A DNA stretch of 64,000 bases, taken from Luteimonas chenhongjianii. Its GTDB lineage: Bacteria > Pseudomonadota > Gammaproteobacteria > Xanthomonadales > Xanthomonadaceae. Below the pieces are notes generated by a model. It made no database searches. It saw only the letters and a list, made by a program, of their open reading frames with translations, and had not been told where the DNA came from. Shown here one piece after another: positions 37,494 through 47,270 of the stretch. The position numbers and the translations under genes are program-made. The first letter of the stretch is position 1. Each line of letters begins with the position of its first letter. The DNA lies in the NCBI RefSeq assembly GCF_002327105.1, contig NZ_CP023406.1, positions 3,038,001-3,102,000 on the forward strand. Reading direction: 5' to 3'.

Positions 37494-38984
37494 TCAGGGA
37501 GCCTTGCGCCAGAAATCGGCATTGCGGATCCCGAGCCTGTCGGGATCGAAAACCGGGTCGAGACCCTGCTTCTTCTGCGTCTCGTAATCGCGCAGCGCGA
37601 GCATCGCGGGCTTCTGCAGGATCAGGATCGCGACGATGTTGAGCCAGGCCATCAGGCCCACGCCGATGTCGCCCAGCATCCACGCCATCTCCGCGCTGCG
37701 CACGGCGCCGAAGATCACCATGCCCAGGATCGCGATGCGGAGCAGCAGCGTACGGCCCGGACGTACGACGTGGTTGTTCAGGTAGGTCAGGTTGGTTTCG
37801 GCCATGTAGTAATAGGCCATGATGGTGGTGAACGCGAAGAAGAACAGCGCCGCCGCGACCAGGCCCGCGCCCCAGCCCGGCAGGATCGATTCGATGCCCG
37901 CCTGGGCGAAACCCGAGCCTGCTTCGACGCCGGGCAGTGCCTGCTGCAGCACGGTGCCGTCGGGCAGGATCACGTTGTACATGCCGGTCGCCAGGATCAG
38001 GAACGCGGTCGCAGTGCACACCAGCATCGTGTCGAAGTAGATCGCCCACGCCTGCACGTAACCCTGCTTGGCAGGATGCGACACCTCGGCCGCGGCGGCG
38101 GCGTGAGGCGCGGTGCCCTGGCCGGCTTCGTTGGCGTAGATGCCACGCTTGACGCCCCACTCGATCGCCAGGCCCAGCATCGCGCCGAAGCCGGCGTGCA
38201 CACCGAACGCGCTCTCGAAGATGATGCGGAACATCGTCGGCACGAAATCGTAGTTGATGATCATCACCGCGACGGCGATGAAGATGTACGCCAAAGCCAT
38301 CACCGGCACGACCAGTTCGGCGAACGCGGCGATGCGCTTCACGCCGCCGAAGATGATCACCGCCAGCATCAGCGCGACGGCGATGCCGATAACGGCCTTG
38401 AGCGCGACGCGTGCGTCCATGCCCATCCACTGGCCGCTCAGATCACCGCAGACCGAGGTACCCACGCACGCATTGGCGATGCTGTCGGCGATCGCGTTGG
38501 CCTGCACGCCGGGCATCAGCAGACCGGCGGCGATCAGCGTTGCGAAGGCGAAGGCCAACGCGTACCACTTCAGGCCCATGGCCTTTTCGATGTAGTACGC
38601 CGGGCCGCCGCGATAGCGGCCTTCGTTGTCCTTTTCCTTGTAGATCTGCGCCAGCGTGCACTCGACGAACGACGTCGAGGCGCCGAGGAAGCCCATCACC
38701 CACATCCAGAACACCGCGCCGGGACCACCAAAGGCGATCGCGGTGGCGACGCCGGCGATGTTGCCGATGCCGATACGACCGGCCATCGACATCGCCAGCG
38801 CCTGGAACGAAGACACGCCCGCATTCGAGCTCTTGCCGCTGAAGGTCAGCCGGGTCATCTCGACAAAACCGCGAACCTGCATGAAACGGGTCCGGAACGA
38901 GAACCAGAGGCCCGCGCCCAGGCACAGCGCGATCAGCGCCTTGCTCCAGATCAGCCCGTTCAATGCACTGAAAAATGTATCCAC
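37494..38984 (-). CDS. AGCS-family sodium/alanine symporter
   Basis: A 496-residue inner-membrane amino acid:cation symporter (AGCS family), importing alanine or glycine with Na+ (or H+). Family features are TRFMQVRGFVEMTRL, SSFQALAMSMAGRIGIGNIAGVATAI, the FVECTLAQIYKEKD...YRGGPAYYIEKAMG block and about eleven hydrophobic segments. The central EWGVKRGIYANEAGQGTAPHAAA block is diagnostic. No ATG fits; GTG 38984 (VDTFFSALNGLIW) gives the normal family start, with GGGAG upstream at rather long spacing. It is followed immediately by the TrmH-family gene (1 bp gap), an unusual functional pairing. Confidence 0.9.
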   Translation of the reverse strand: MDTFFSALNGLIWSKALIALCLGAGLWFSFRTRFMQVRGFVEMTRLTFSGKSSNAGVSSFQALAMSMAGRIGIGNIAGVATAIAFGGPGAVFWMWVMGFLGASTSFVECTLAQIYKEKDNEGRYRGGPAYYIEKAMGLKWYALAFAFATLIAAGLLMPGVQANAIADSIANACVGTSVCGDLSGQWMGMDARVALKAVIGIAVALMLAVIIFGGVKRIAAFAELVVPVMALAYIFIAVAVMIINYDFVPTMFRIIFESAFGVHAGFGAMLGLAIEWGVKRGIYANEAGQGTAPHAAAAAEVSHPAKQGYVQAWAIYFDTMLVCTATAFLILATGMYNVILPDGTVLQQALPGVEAGSGFAQAGIESILPGWGAGLVAAALFFFAFTTIMAYYYMAETNLTYLNNHVVRPGRTLLLRIAILGMVIFGAVRSAEMAWMLGDIGVGLMAWLNIVAILILQKPAMLALRDYETQKKQGLDPVFDPDRLGIRNADFWRKAP

Positions 38985-39098
38985 GATGCGCGATGCTCCC
39001 GTCGGGTGGCTGTCGCGATCCCCGCCGCGACTGGCCGACACGATACCCGCATTTCCGCGCTGCGTGCCCCCGCGCCGTGACCTTTTGTCCCCGCCCGA

Positions 39099-39656
39099 TC
39101 AGCTGCCGGCAGCGCCGCGCAGCAGGCCGAACACGCGCAGATCGTGCAGGCCATCGGCCTTGCGGATCGCGCCACGCAAACGCCCTTCCTCGACGAAGCC
39201 GTTGAGCTGCAGGACGCGAGCCGAGGCCGGGTTGCTGTCGAGCACCTGCGCCTGCAGGCGCACGAGCGCCAGGGCCTCCATCACCCATGGCACGTACCGG
39301 GCGACAACCTGGCGCATCACCCCGCGGTTCCAGTGCGCGCGGCCGAGCCAGTAGCCGAGTTCCGCCGAATGTGCGCGTTCGCCGGACGGGTCGTGACGCA
39401 CGCCGATGCTGCCGCAGGCGACACCGTCGATCTCGATCGCCAGTACCGGCTGGATCAGGTCGACGACACGACCGGCGAGAAAGCGCGCGCCGTCGGCGCG
39501 CGTGTAGGGGTACGGAAAGCGCTCGCTCAGACCGCGAACAAGCAGTGGATCGTCCGCATGGTGCAGCAGCGCGTCGAGATCATCGGCGCGCCATCGACGG
39601 AGCACGAAGCCCGGCCCGACGAGGCGCACCGCATCCCAGCGCGGGGCATCAGGCAT
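39099..39656 (-). CDS. GNAT-family N-acetyltransferase (RimJ/RimL-like)
   Basis: A 185-residue acetyltransferase of the GNAT superfamily. It starts with the RimJ-type pattern (VRLVGPGFVLRRWRADDLDALL), has the acetyl-CoA-binding region AELGYWLGRAHWNRGVM, and ends with the LQAQVLDSNPASARVLQLNGFVEEG motif. The ATG at 39656 overlaps the stop of the RND pump gene by 8 bp, so it is translated as the last gene of the efflux operon. It may acetylate a ribosomal protein N-terminus, a small molecule or a toxic compound; the operon position suggests, but does not prove, a role in resistance. Confidence 0.85.
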   Translation of the reverse strand: MPDAPRWDAVRLVGPGFVLRRWRADDLDALLHHADDPLLVRGLSERFPYPYTRADGARFLAGRVVDLIQPVLAIEIDGVACGSIGVRHDPSGERAHSAELGYWLGRAHWNRGVMRQVVARYVPWVMEALALVRLQAQVLDSNPASARVLQLNGFVEEGRLRGAIRKADGLHDLRVFGLLRGAAGS

Positions 39657-42600
39657 GGCCACTGACCACGGGCGTTTCCGCCTCCAGCCGCTCGAGTTCC
39701 TGCGCGAGCGCATCGGGCGAGCGCGTGAACGGCGCAAGCAGCGCATAGAAGGCCGGCACCACGAACAACGACAGCAGCGTCGAGAACGCGACACCGAAGA
39801 TGATCACCACGCCGATCGTCGCCCGGCTGGCCGAGCCCGGCCCGCCCGCGACCACCAGCGGAACCGCACCGACGATCGTCGCCGCGGCAGTCATCAGGAT
39901 CGGGCGCAGGCGCACCGCCGAGGCCTCGGCGATCGCCTCGCGCACGCTGCGGCCGTCGTCGCGCAACTGGTTGGCGAACTCGACGATCAGGATGCCGTTC
40001 TTCGCTGCCAGGCCGATCAGCATCACGATGCCGATCTGGCTGAAGAGGTTGAGCGTGCCGCCGGTTGCCCACAGCCCGAGCAACGCGCCGAGCACCGCGA
40101 GCGGCACCGTGAGCATGATCGACAGCGGATGCACGAAGCTCTCGAACTGCGCGGCCAGCACCAGATACACGATCAGCAGCGCCATCGAGAAGGTCAGCAG
40201 GACCGCCCCGCCGGCCTCCTGGAATTCCCGGCTCTCGCCCTTCCAGTCGATCTGCGCGTAATCGGGCAGTTCCTCGGCCGCCACCTGCCGGGTCCATTCG
40301 ATCGCCTCGCCCATCGTGTAACCGGGCGCGAGGCCTGCGGAGATGGTGATCGCACGGAGACGGTTGAAGCGGTTGAAACTGCCCGGCTCGGCGATCTCGC
40401 TCAGCGTGACCAGGTTAGACAATGGCACCAGCGCGTTGTCGCGGCCGCGCACGAACGTGTCCGACAGGTCGGACGGTGTCATCCGGCGGTCGCGGTCGGC
40501 TTGGAGCAGCACGTCGTATTCCTCGCCGTTGTCGACGAAGGTCGTGACCTGGCGCGAGCCCATCATCGTCTCGAGCGTGCGGCCGATCTCCTGCACCGAC
40601 ACGCCCAGATCGGCGGCGCGGGCGCGGTCGATGTCGACGCGCATCTGCGGACGCGTTTCCTTGTAGTCGGAATCGGGATCCTGGATACCGGGGTTGTCGC
40701 GCATGCGCGCCAGGATGCGATCACGCCACTGCGCGATCTCGGCGTAGTCCGGCCCGCCGAGCACCAGCTGGTAGCGCTGTCCACGGCTTCCGATCAGGCC
40801 CCCGGGCACGTTGGCGCGCACCTGCACACCCGGCAGCTCGGCAAATTGCGCGCGCAGCGTCTCCACCACATCGCGCGTCGGCACATCGCGCTCGCGCCAG
40901 TCCTGGAGGAACACGATGACCTGGCCGTTGTGCATCTCCTCACTGCCGCCCCAGCCGCGCGGCACGCGCGAGTTGGCGCGTTCGATCGGCTGGTCCGGGC
41001 CGACCAGCGGCTCGAAGATCGCTTCCACCTGCTGCATCTGGGCCACGGTGTAATCGAAGCCCGCACCTTCCGGCCCGTCGACCGTGACGAAGAAGCGGCC
41101 CCGATCCTCGGCCGGCGACAACTCGCTGGGCACCCGCCAGAACAGCAGCAATGCAGCGACCAGGCATGCCCCGATCGACAGTGCCAGCAGCAGGATCAGC
41201 TTCGGGCCCCGCAGGGAGACCAGCGCTTCCACCCGCCGGCCGTAGCCGGCGCTGAGACGGTTGAGGTGGCGGTTGGTCCAGGCATTGAAGCCGGTCGGCT
41301 TGCCGTGCTTGCGCACCAGCTTCGAGCACATCATCGGCGTCAGCGTCAGCGCGATGAAGGCCGACAACGCGACCGCGCCCGCCAGCGTCACCGACAGCTC
41401 GCGGAACAGGCGCCCCGAGTTGCCCTCCATGAAGCCGACCGGCAGGAACACCGCCACCAGCACCGCCGTCGTCGCGATGACCGCGAACGCGACCTGTGCG
41501 GTACCGCGTCGCGCCGCGACCAGTGGAGGCTCGCCGAGATCGGCACGCCGCTGCACGTTCTCCAGCACGATGATCGCGTCGTCGACGACCAGACCGATGC
41601 ACAGCACCAGCGCCAGCAGGGTCAGCAGATTGATCGAGAAGCCGAACATGTACAGCGCGGTGAACGCCGCCACCAGGCAGACCGGCGCGGTGACGGCGGG
41701 AATGATCGCCGCGCGCAGGCTGCCCAGGAACAGCCAGATCACCACGAACACGAGCGCCATCGCCTCGAACAGCGTCCAGTAGACGCGGGTGATTGCAGAG
41801 TCGATGAACACCGTGTTGTCGGCGGCGACGAAGATCTCGGTGCCCTCGGGCAGCGAGGCCTGGATGCGCTCGGCCTCGGCGCGCGCGGCGCGGGCAACGT
41901 CGAGCGCATTTGCGGTGGACGTGCGCACGATGCCGAGGCCCACATTAGGCACCGAATTGCTGCGCATGTAGGAACGACGCTCGGCGGTGCCAAGCTCGAT
42001 GCGGGCGACATCGCCCATGCGCACCACGTAGCCGTCGTCACCGCGGCGGACCGGAATCTGCGCGAACTGGGAGGGCTCGCGGTACCCGCGCTCGACGCGC
42101 AGGGTGAAGTCGCGTGTCGCCGATTCGATGCGGCCAGCTGGCAGCTCGACGTTCTCGTTGCGCAGCGCCGCCTCCACGTCCGCTGCCGCCACCTTGCGGG
42201 CGGCCATCGCATCGCGGTCGAGCCAGATGCGCATCGCGTAGCGCTGGCTGCCGCTCAGCTGCACGCGCGCGACGCCGTCGAGCGAGGACAGGCGGTCGAG
42301 CACGTAGCGGTCGGTGTAGTCGGTCAGCTCGAGGGTGTCCATCGTGCTCGAGCGCAGGTTGAGCCACATGATCGCGTCGGCGTCGGCTTCGACCTTGGAG
42401 ATCTGCGGGGCATCGGCTTCGATCGGCAACCGGTCCACGACCCGGCTGATGGCGTCGCGCACATCGTTGGCGGCGGCCTCGATGTCACGCGAGAGGTTGA
42501 ACTCGATGGTGACGTCGGCGCGGCCGTTGCGGCTGCGCGACTCGATCGTGCGGATGCCTTCGATGCCCGCCAGCGCGTCCTCGAGGATCTGGGTGATGCG

Positions 42601-42783
42601 GGTTTCCACGACCGCGGCCGAGGCGCCCGGGTAGGACACGTCCACCGAGACGATCGGCGGATCGATATTGGGCATCTCGCGCAGCGTCAGGCGGGTGAAC
42701 GCCATGATGCCGAGGACGACCAGCAGCAGGCTGATCACGACGGCGAAGACCGGCCGCCGGATCGAGATGTCCGAGATGATCAT
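39649..42783 (-). CDS. RND efflux pump inner-membrane permease (HAE-1 type)
   Basis: A 1044-residue proton-driven exporter. It has the RND layout: N-terminal membrane helix (SDISIRRPVFAVVISLLLVVLG), a first large periplasmic loop, six helices with the proton-relay motif GLVVDDAIIVLENV (Asp pair near residues 403-404), a second loop and six further helices ending near residue 1010. Substrates of such pumps are often antibiotics, dyes or organic compounds; this one resembles the group of permeases annotated AcrB/MexF-like, without a specific substrate. Its ATG overlaps the adaptor stop (ATGA), so the two are coupled. No outer-membrane factor is nearby. Confidence 0.93.
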   Translation of the reverse strand: MIISDISIRRPVFAVVISLLLVVLGIMAFTRLTLREMPNIDPPIVSVDVSYPGASAAVVETRITQILEDALAGIEGIRTIESRSRNGRADVTIEFNLSRDIEAAANDVRDAISRVVDRLPIEADAPQISKVEADADAIMWLNLRSSTMDTLELTDYTDRYVLDRLSSLDGVARVQLSGSQRYAMRIWLDRDAMAARKVAAADVEAALRNENVELPAGRIESATRDFTLRVERGYREPSQFAQIPVRRGDDGYVVRMGDVARIELGTAERRSYMRSNSVPNVGLGIVRTSTANALDVARAARAEAERIQASLPEGTEIFVAADNTVFIDSAITRVYWTLFEAMALVFVVIWLFLGSLRAAIIPAVTAPVCLVAAFTALYMFGFSINLLTLLALVLCIGLVVDDAIIVLENVQRRADLGEPPLVAARRGTAQVAFAVIATTAVLVAVFLPVGFMEGNSGRLFRELSVTLAGAVALSAFIALTLTPMMCSKLVRKHGKPTGFNAWTNRHLNRLSAGYGRRVEALVSLRGPKLILLLALSIGACLVAALLLFWRVPSELSPAEDRGRFFVTVDGPEGAGFDYTVAQMQQVEAIFEPLVGPDQPIERANSRVPRGWGGSEEMHNGQVIVFLQDWRERDVPTRDVVETLRAQFAELPGVQVRANVPGGLIGSRGQRYQLVLGGPDYAEIAQWRDRILARMRDNPGIQDPDSDYKETRPQMRVDIDRARAADLGVSVQEIGRTLETMMGSRQVTTFVDNGEEYDVLLQADRDRRMTPSDLSDTFVRGRDNALVPLSNLVTLSEIAEPGSFNRFNRLRAITISAGLAPGYTMGEAIEWTRQVAAEELPDYAQIDWKGESREFQEAGGAVLLTFSMALLIVYLVLAAQFESFVHPLSIMLTVPLAVLGALLGLWATGGTLNLFSQIGIVMLIGLAAKNGILIVEFANQLRDDGRSVREAIAEASAVRLRPILMTAAATIVGAVPLVVAGGPGSASRATIGVVIIFGVAFSTLLSLFVVPAFYALLAPFTRSPDALAQELERLEAETPVVSGHA

Positions 42784-43901
42784 GGCGCGGCCCCGCCGGC
42801 CGCCTCGCCTTCATCGACCGGTTGAGATTTCGCTTCCTGCACCGTGCCTTCGACGATCGTCATGCCCGGGCGCAACTTGCCGGTGCCATCGACGACGATA
42901 CGCGTACCCGGCTCGAGGCCGTTGACGATCTCGGCCAGCCCCTCGCGCCGCACACCGATGGTCACCGGCGTCTGCTCGACGGTTTCATCCTCGAGCACCC
43001 GATAGACGAACGTATCCCGGCCCACCTGGATGACCGCGATCTCCGGAATCATCAGGGCCTGGCGCTGTTGCTGCTCGAGCCGGACCTGGATCAGCATGCC
43101 CGGGCGCAGACGCATCTGCGGGTTGGCGAACTTCGCACGCACGGTGACCGCGCGTGTGTCGGGATCGATGCGGGAATCGACGATCTGGACCTCGCCCTCG
43201 ATGTCGGCGCCCGGATAGGCGGCGCTGCGTCCGAACACCCGTTGCCCGGGCGCGATCGAGGCCAGGCGGACCTCGGGCAGCGGGAAGTCGACATAGACGC
43301 TAGCGATGTCGTCGAGCGTCGCGATCGCCGTGCCCGGCGTGACCAGTGCCCCGGGGCTGACCTGGCGCAGGCCCAGCACACCGGCGAACGGTGCGCGGAT
43401 CGTCCGGTCGCCGATGTTGGCGCGCATCTCGGCCACCTGGGCGCGTGCCGACTCGCGGTTCGCGCGCAGGGTATCGATCGAGGCGCGGGCGATCAGCTGC
43501 TGGCCCACCAATTCATTGCCGCGGACGTACTGCTGCTCGGCCTCGCGCGCGGCGGCTTCGGCCGCGCGCAGCGTCGCCTGCTGCTGGTTGCCCGACAGGG
43601 TCACCAGCACGTCGCCGGCGGCGACCCGGTCGCCACTTTCGAAATGCACGCGCTGCACCGTCTCGCTGACCTTTGCGGTGATGGTCACCGACTCGCGCGC
43701 ATTCACCGTGCCCAGCGCCGCGAGCGTGTCGTTCCACTGGCGCGACTCGACGACCGTAGTCGTCACCGGTACCGCGCCTGGCGCCGCCGGACCGCGCGAT
43801 GGCCCCTGCGCGCTCCCGCCACATGCGGACAGCACGCAGGCGAAGGCAATGCCTAGGAGCCGCAACGACAGGGCGGGATGGGCGAAGTCATGCTTGGACA
43901 A
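42780..43901 (-). CDS. RND pump periplasmic adaptor lipoprotein (TTG start)
   Basis: A 373-residue membrane-fusion protein linking the inner-membrane pump to an outer-membrane channel. Signal peptide with lipobox FACVLSACGG (acylated Cys near residue 27). Then come the barrel-sandwich/lipoyl part (ESVTITAKVSETVQRVHFESGDRV), a helical hairpin (about 95-145) and the second half-lipoyl segment (IRAPFAGVLGLRQVSPGALV), followed by beta-barrel domains. The only good start is TTG 43901. The stop overlaps the permease start by 4 bp. A regulator gene is not adjacent; divergent upstream is cysteine synthase. Confidence 0.9.
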   Translation of the reverse strand: MSKHDFAHPALSLRLLGIAFACVLSACGGSAQGPSRGPAAPGAVPVTTTVVESRQWNDTLAALGTVNARESVTITAKVSETVQRVHFESGDRVAAGDVLVTLSGNQQQATLRAAEAAAREAEQQYVRGNELVGQQLIARASIDTLRANRESARAQVAEMRANIGDRTIRAPFAGVLGLRQVSPGALVTPGTAIATLDDIASVYVDFPLPEVRLASIAPGQRVFGRSAAYPGADIEGEVQIVDSRIDPDTRAVTVRAKFANPQMRLRPGMLIQVRLEQQQRQALMIPEIAVIQVGRDTFVYRVLEDETVEQTPVTIGVRREGLAEIVNGLEPGTRIVVDGTGKLRPGMTIVEGTVQEAKSQPVDEGEAAGGAAP

Positions 43902-44080
43902 GGGAAAACCTGCGGGGGGATACGGAAAAACCGCCCGATCTTAACCGTTGGCCGGTGAGGCCGACCGTGCCATCAGATGGTCGCGAAAAAACAGCGTTCC
44001 ACGTCAACCGCTGGCTGCGGCGTGCGTTATGGCCCAATCTGCGGAAACCGCGCGCCCGCGCTTCGTCTAAGGCACCCCCC

Positions 44081-45040
44081 ATGCCCCTCTACGACAGCAT
44101 CCTGCAGACCATCGGCAATACGCCGGTCGTCCGCCTGCACCGTCTCGCTCCGCCGAACGTCGAACTCTACGCCAAGGTGGAATCCTTCAATCCGGGCGGC
44201 TCGGTCAAGGACCGGCTGGCGCTGGCGATCATCCTCGACGCCGAGGCGCGCGGGGTGCTCAAGCCCGGCGGCACCGTGGTCGAGGCGACATCCGGCAATT
44301 CCGGCGTGGCGCTCGCAATGGTCTGCGCGGCGCGCGGCTACAAGTTCGTCGCCACGATGGTCGAGACGTTCTCGATCGAACGCCGCAAGCTGATGCGCGC
44401 CTATGGCGCCAAAGTCATCCTCACACCGGCTGCCGAACGCGGCAGCGGCATGGTGCGCCGGGCGAAGGAGCTGTCCGAGCAGCACGGCTGGTTCTGGGCC
44501 AGCCAGTTCGAGAACCCGGCGAACCCGGCCTACCACCGACAGACGACCGCGGCCGAGATCCTGCGCGACTTCGCCGGGCGCCGGCTCGATCACTTCGTCA
44601 CCGGCTGGGGCACCGGCGGCACGCTGACCGGCGTGGGCGAGGTGCTGCGGGTCGCGCGGCCGGACGTGAAGATCACCGCCTGCGAACCTGCCGGCGCCGC
44701 CCTGCTGCAGGGCAAGGACTGGGCACCGCACAAGATCCAGGGGTGGACGCCCGATTTCATCCCCGCCGTGCTCAACCGCGACGTCGCCGCCCAGGTGCTG
44801 TCGATCGACGACGCACTGGCGATCGAGACCGCGCGCAGGCTGGCGACCGAGGAAGGCATCTTCGTCGGCATCTCCGCCGGCGCCACCGCCGCTGCCGCGC
44901 TCGAAGTGGCCCGCACCGCGAACGATGGCGACGTGATCCTGACGATGCTGCCCGATACCGGCGAACGGTATTTCTCGACGCCGCTGTTCGCCGATGTCAG
45001 CGAGGGCTCGGACGACGACTGGCTTGCCGGCCTGCCCTGA
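44081..45040 (+). CDS. cysK: Cysteine synthase
   Basis: A 319-residue PLP enzyme that makes cysteine from O-acetylserine and sulfide. The cofactor lysine is Lys43 in the [10 protein letters not shown] motif. The substrate-binding loop [12 protein letters not shown] is at about residues 67-78, the phosphate-binding [10 protein letters not shown] at about 178-187, and [11 protein letters not shown] near 265. ATG 44081 gives the normal start ([19 protein letters not shown]). CysK is preferred over CysM by the [12 protein letters not shown] pattern and length, but the two are hard to separate. The upstream 180 bp is divergent from the efflux adaptor. The reading frame is intact. Confidence 0.9.
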   Translation: MPLYDSILQTIGNTPVVRLHRLAPPNVELYAKVESFNPGGSVKDRLALAIILDAEARGVLKPGGTVVEATSGNSGVALAMVCAARGYKFVATMVETFSIERRKLMRAYGAKVILTPAAERGSGMVRRAKELSEQHGWFWASQFENPANPAYHRQTTAAEILRDFAGRRLDHFVTGWGTGGTLTGVGEVLRVARPDVKITACEPAGAALLQGKDWAPHKIQGWTPDFIPAVLNRDVAAQVLSIDDALAIETARRLATEEGIFVGISAGATAAAALEVARTANDGDVILTMLPDTGERYFSTPLFADVSEGSDDDWLAGLP

Positions 45041-45050
45041 CTCACGCGCC

Positions 45051-45578
45051 TTATGGCGCGCACGCCGGTGCGGGCCAGGCATTCACCCTGCGCACCGCAC
45101 GAGGCCAACCAAGCCACAGCGCCAGTCCGCCGCCGACGACCACCACGGCAAGCACCCAGAACAGCCAGCCGTAGTTGGCACTGTCCCGCGCACGACCGTT
45201 TCCTGCCGCGCCTCGCTCAGCAGCGGCGAGCAGTGCCTGGCGACCGTTTCGCGGGCCGCGTCCTCGCTCATGCCCGGCTTGGCGTCGCGCAGACGCCTGG
45301 CCGCATTTGCCGTTGGCGATCTTGGCGGCCACCTCGCTCGGCAGCGTGCCGGTCGGTTGCGGGGCCGAACCGCCGGCAGGCTGGAAGGGATCGTCAGGAT
45401 CCAGCGCGCCCGATGGATGCTCGGCCAGCCGCTGCACCGCCGTCCGCGCATCGACGGCCCCGAGCCCGGGATTGGCGTCCTGCAGATGCCGGATGGTTTC
45501 GCTGACGCAGCCCCGTCGCAAGGCATCATGGACCGCGAGCGGCACATGCAGGCGGCTGGATCGGGAAACAGCATTCAT
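45051..45578 (-). pseudogene. Duplicated-motif membrane protein with two compensating frameshifts
   Basis: The open frame gives 175 residues from ATG 45578 (AAGGAGAG site upstream). The N-terminal repeat [19 protein letters not shown] continues to [18 protein letters not shown]; the C-terminus has a membrane segment ([21 protein letters not shown]). Between them the frame turns to low-quality Arg/Gly sequence, whereas the next frame (minus strand, about 45302 to 45205) reads [21 protein letters not shown], which mirrors the first repeat. So the second repeat is intact but out of frame, with one shift near 45290-45302 and a shift back near 45185-45225. Either the gene is damaged or the assembly has two small errors. 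The repeated helix pair recalls L7/L12-like modules. Function unknown. Confidence 0.6.
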
Positions 45579-45674
45579 GACGCTCTCCTTCGGCTCGGGC
45601 GCCGACAGCCTGGTTGGCGGCTGCCGGCGCAGCACTCACCCCGCCTCGACATCCACGCCAGGACGCTGCCGCTC

Positions 45675-46193
45675 ATGCCGATTCTCGAGGCCCGCCTGGC
45701 CGACATCACCCGCGTCGAGGCCGACGCGATCGTCAATGCCGCCAACGAATCCCTGCTGGGCGGCGGCGGCGTGGATGGCGCCATCCACCGCGCAGCGGGC
45801 GCTGACCTGCTGGAAGCCTGCCGAGGGATCGCGCAGGTGCGCCCGGGCGTCCGTTGCCCGACCGGCGAGGCCCGCATCACGCCGGGCTTCGCCCTGCCGG
45901 CGCGATATGTGATCCACACCGTCGGGCCGGTCTGGCGGGGCGGCGGCGCGGGCGAAGCCGAGGCGCTCGCGGCCTGCTACCGCAACAGCCTCGCGCTGGC
46001 GGCCTCGCACGGGCTCCAACGCATCGCATTCCCGGCGATCAGCTGCGGCGTGTACGGCTATCCGCCAGACGCCGCCGTCGCGATCGCAGTCCAAGCCGTC
46101 CGAGCCTTCGATGGCCCGACTCCGGCGCAGGTACTGTTCTGCTGCCACGACCGCGCGATGCTGGCGCGCTACGAAGCTGCGCTGCGGCCGTGA
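45675..46193 (+). CDS. Macrodomain protein (MacroD/YmdB type)
   Basis: A 172-residue macrodomain that binds ADP-ribose and in characterised relatives removes O-acetyl or mono-ADP-ribose groups. The key motifs are [29 protein letters not shown] (ADP-ribose diphosphate loop and catalytic Asn/Asp region, residues about 14-42), the [22 protein letters not shown] block and the second loop [16 protein letters not shown] 45675 is used; the frame is open further upstream. It is divergent from the frameshifted repeat gene, 96 bp apart. The substrate (protein, O-acetyl-ADP-ribose, or modified RNA/DNA) is not known here. Confidence 0.92.
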   Translation: MPILEARLADITRVEADAIVNAANESLLGGGGVDGAIHRAAGADLLEACRGIAQVRPGVRCPTGEARITPGFALPARYVIHTVGPVWRGGGAGEAEALAACYRNSLALAASHGLQRIAFPAISCGVYGYPPDAAVAIAVQAVRAFDGPTPAQVLFCCHDRAMLARYEAALRP

Positions 46194-46214
46194 CCGCCTG
46201 CGCCGGCTCCGCAC

Positions 46215-46243
46215 ACAAAGACGCCGGCCCTGGGCCGGCGTCT
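46215..46243 (-). terminator. Terminator of the fba gene
   Basis: AGACGCCGGCC and GGCCGGCGTCT form a perfect 11-bp stem around CTG. On the minus strand it is followed by TTTGTG. It lies about 23 bp after the aldolase stop at 46266. Confidence 0.7.
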
Positions 46244-46265
46244 GCGCAACGCATCGCGGCGGCAA

Positions 46266-47270
46266 TCAGCCGGCGAACTTGCCCTGCGCCGCCAGCCCGT
46301 TGTCGCGGGCGCGGGCGTAGACCGTGTCCTGGGCCTTGCGCACGTTGCCGGCGAGGTCCTGCGACCACAGCTTCAGCGCCGCCTGCTGCATCGCGCGCCC
46401 ATAGGAGAACGAAAGCGGCCAGGGGTTCGGGCCCAGGCGGTTCATGGCGTCGAGATGCGCGGTTGCGCGCTCGTCGGACTGCCCGCCGGACAGGAACACG
46501 ATGCCCGGCAGGATCGCCGGCACCGAGGACTTCAGGCACATCAGCGTCGCCTCGGCCACTTCCTCGACGTCGGCCTCCTCGTCGCAGTCGCTGCCGGGCA
46601 GCACCATCGAAGTCTTGAGGATCGTGCCTTCGAGCATGACGCTCTGGCTGTAGAGCGCATCGAACAGGCCACGCAGCACGATCTCGGTGACTTCGTAGCT
46701 GGTCTCGATGTCGTGGTCGCCATCGATCAGCACTTCCGGCTCGACCATCGGCACCAAGCCCTGCTCCTGGCACAGCGCGGCGTAACGCGCGAGTGCATGC
46801 ATGTTGACGTCGATGCAGGTGCCCGACGGCATGTCCTCGCCGATCCGGATCACCGCGCGCCACTTGGCGAAGCGCGCGCCGAGCTTGTAATACTCCTCGA
46901 GCCGCGCGCGCAGGCCGTCGAGACCCTCGGTCACCAGCTCACCGGGGAAACCGGCCAGCGCATGGGTGCCCTTGTCGACCTTGATGCCCGGGATCATCCC
47001 CTGCTGGGTCATGTACTTCGCGAACGGCACGCCGTCCCGGGTGGACTGGCGGATCGTCTCGTCGAACAGGATCGCGCCGCTGATGTGCTCCGACAGTTTC
47101 GGCGTGGTCAGCAGCAGCTCGCGGTAGGCGCGACGGTTCTCTTCGTTGTTGGCGATCCCCACCTGCTCGAAACGCTTGCCGATGGTGCTCGTCGATTCGT
47201 CGATCGCGATGATGCCCTTGCCCTTGGCGACCATGGCCTGGGCGGTTTCGGCAAGCTGTTCGATGCTCAT
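46266..47270 (-). CDS. Fructose-bisphosphate aldolase, class I
   Basis: A 334-residue Schiff-base aldolase that cleaves fructose-1,6-bisphosphate to dihydroxyacetone phosphate and glyceraldehyde-3-phosphate. It shows IIAIDESTSTIGKRFE near the N-terminus, KWRAVIRIG with a substrate-binding Lys, the VEPEVLIDGDHDI block, and the Schiff-base lysine in EGTILKTSMVLPG near residue 219. The C-terminal block IVFLSGGQSDERATAHL is also typical. This is the eukaryotic-like class I form, metal-independent, rather than the class II enzyme of E. coli. It ends the gap-pgk-pyk-fba run on the minus strand but has a 303-bp gap after pyk, so it may have its own promoter. Confidence 0.95.
   Translation of the reverse strand: MSIEQLAETAQAMVAKGKGIIAIDESTSTIGKRFEQVGIANNEENRRAYRELLLTTPKLSEHISGAILFDETIRQSTRDGVPFAKYMTQQGMIPGIKVDKGTHALAGFPGELVTEGLDGLRARLEEYYKLGARFAKWRAVIRIGEDMPSGTCIDVNMHALARYAALCQEQGLVPMVEPEVLIDGDHDIETSYEVTEIVLRGLFDALYSQSVMLEGTILKTSMVLPGSDCDEEADVEEVAEATLMCLKSSVPAILPGIVFLSGGQSDERATAHLDAMNRLGPNPWPLSFSYGRAMQQAALKLWSQDLAGNVRKAQDTVYARARDNGLAAQGKFAG

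Noticed and set aside
39655..42825. A 1056-residue open frame antisense to the RND permease
   Set aside because: It is a shadow caused by high GC: rich in Arg, His, Asp and Gln with no domain, while the opposite strand is a clear RND permease.
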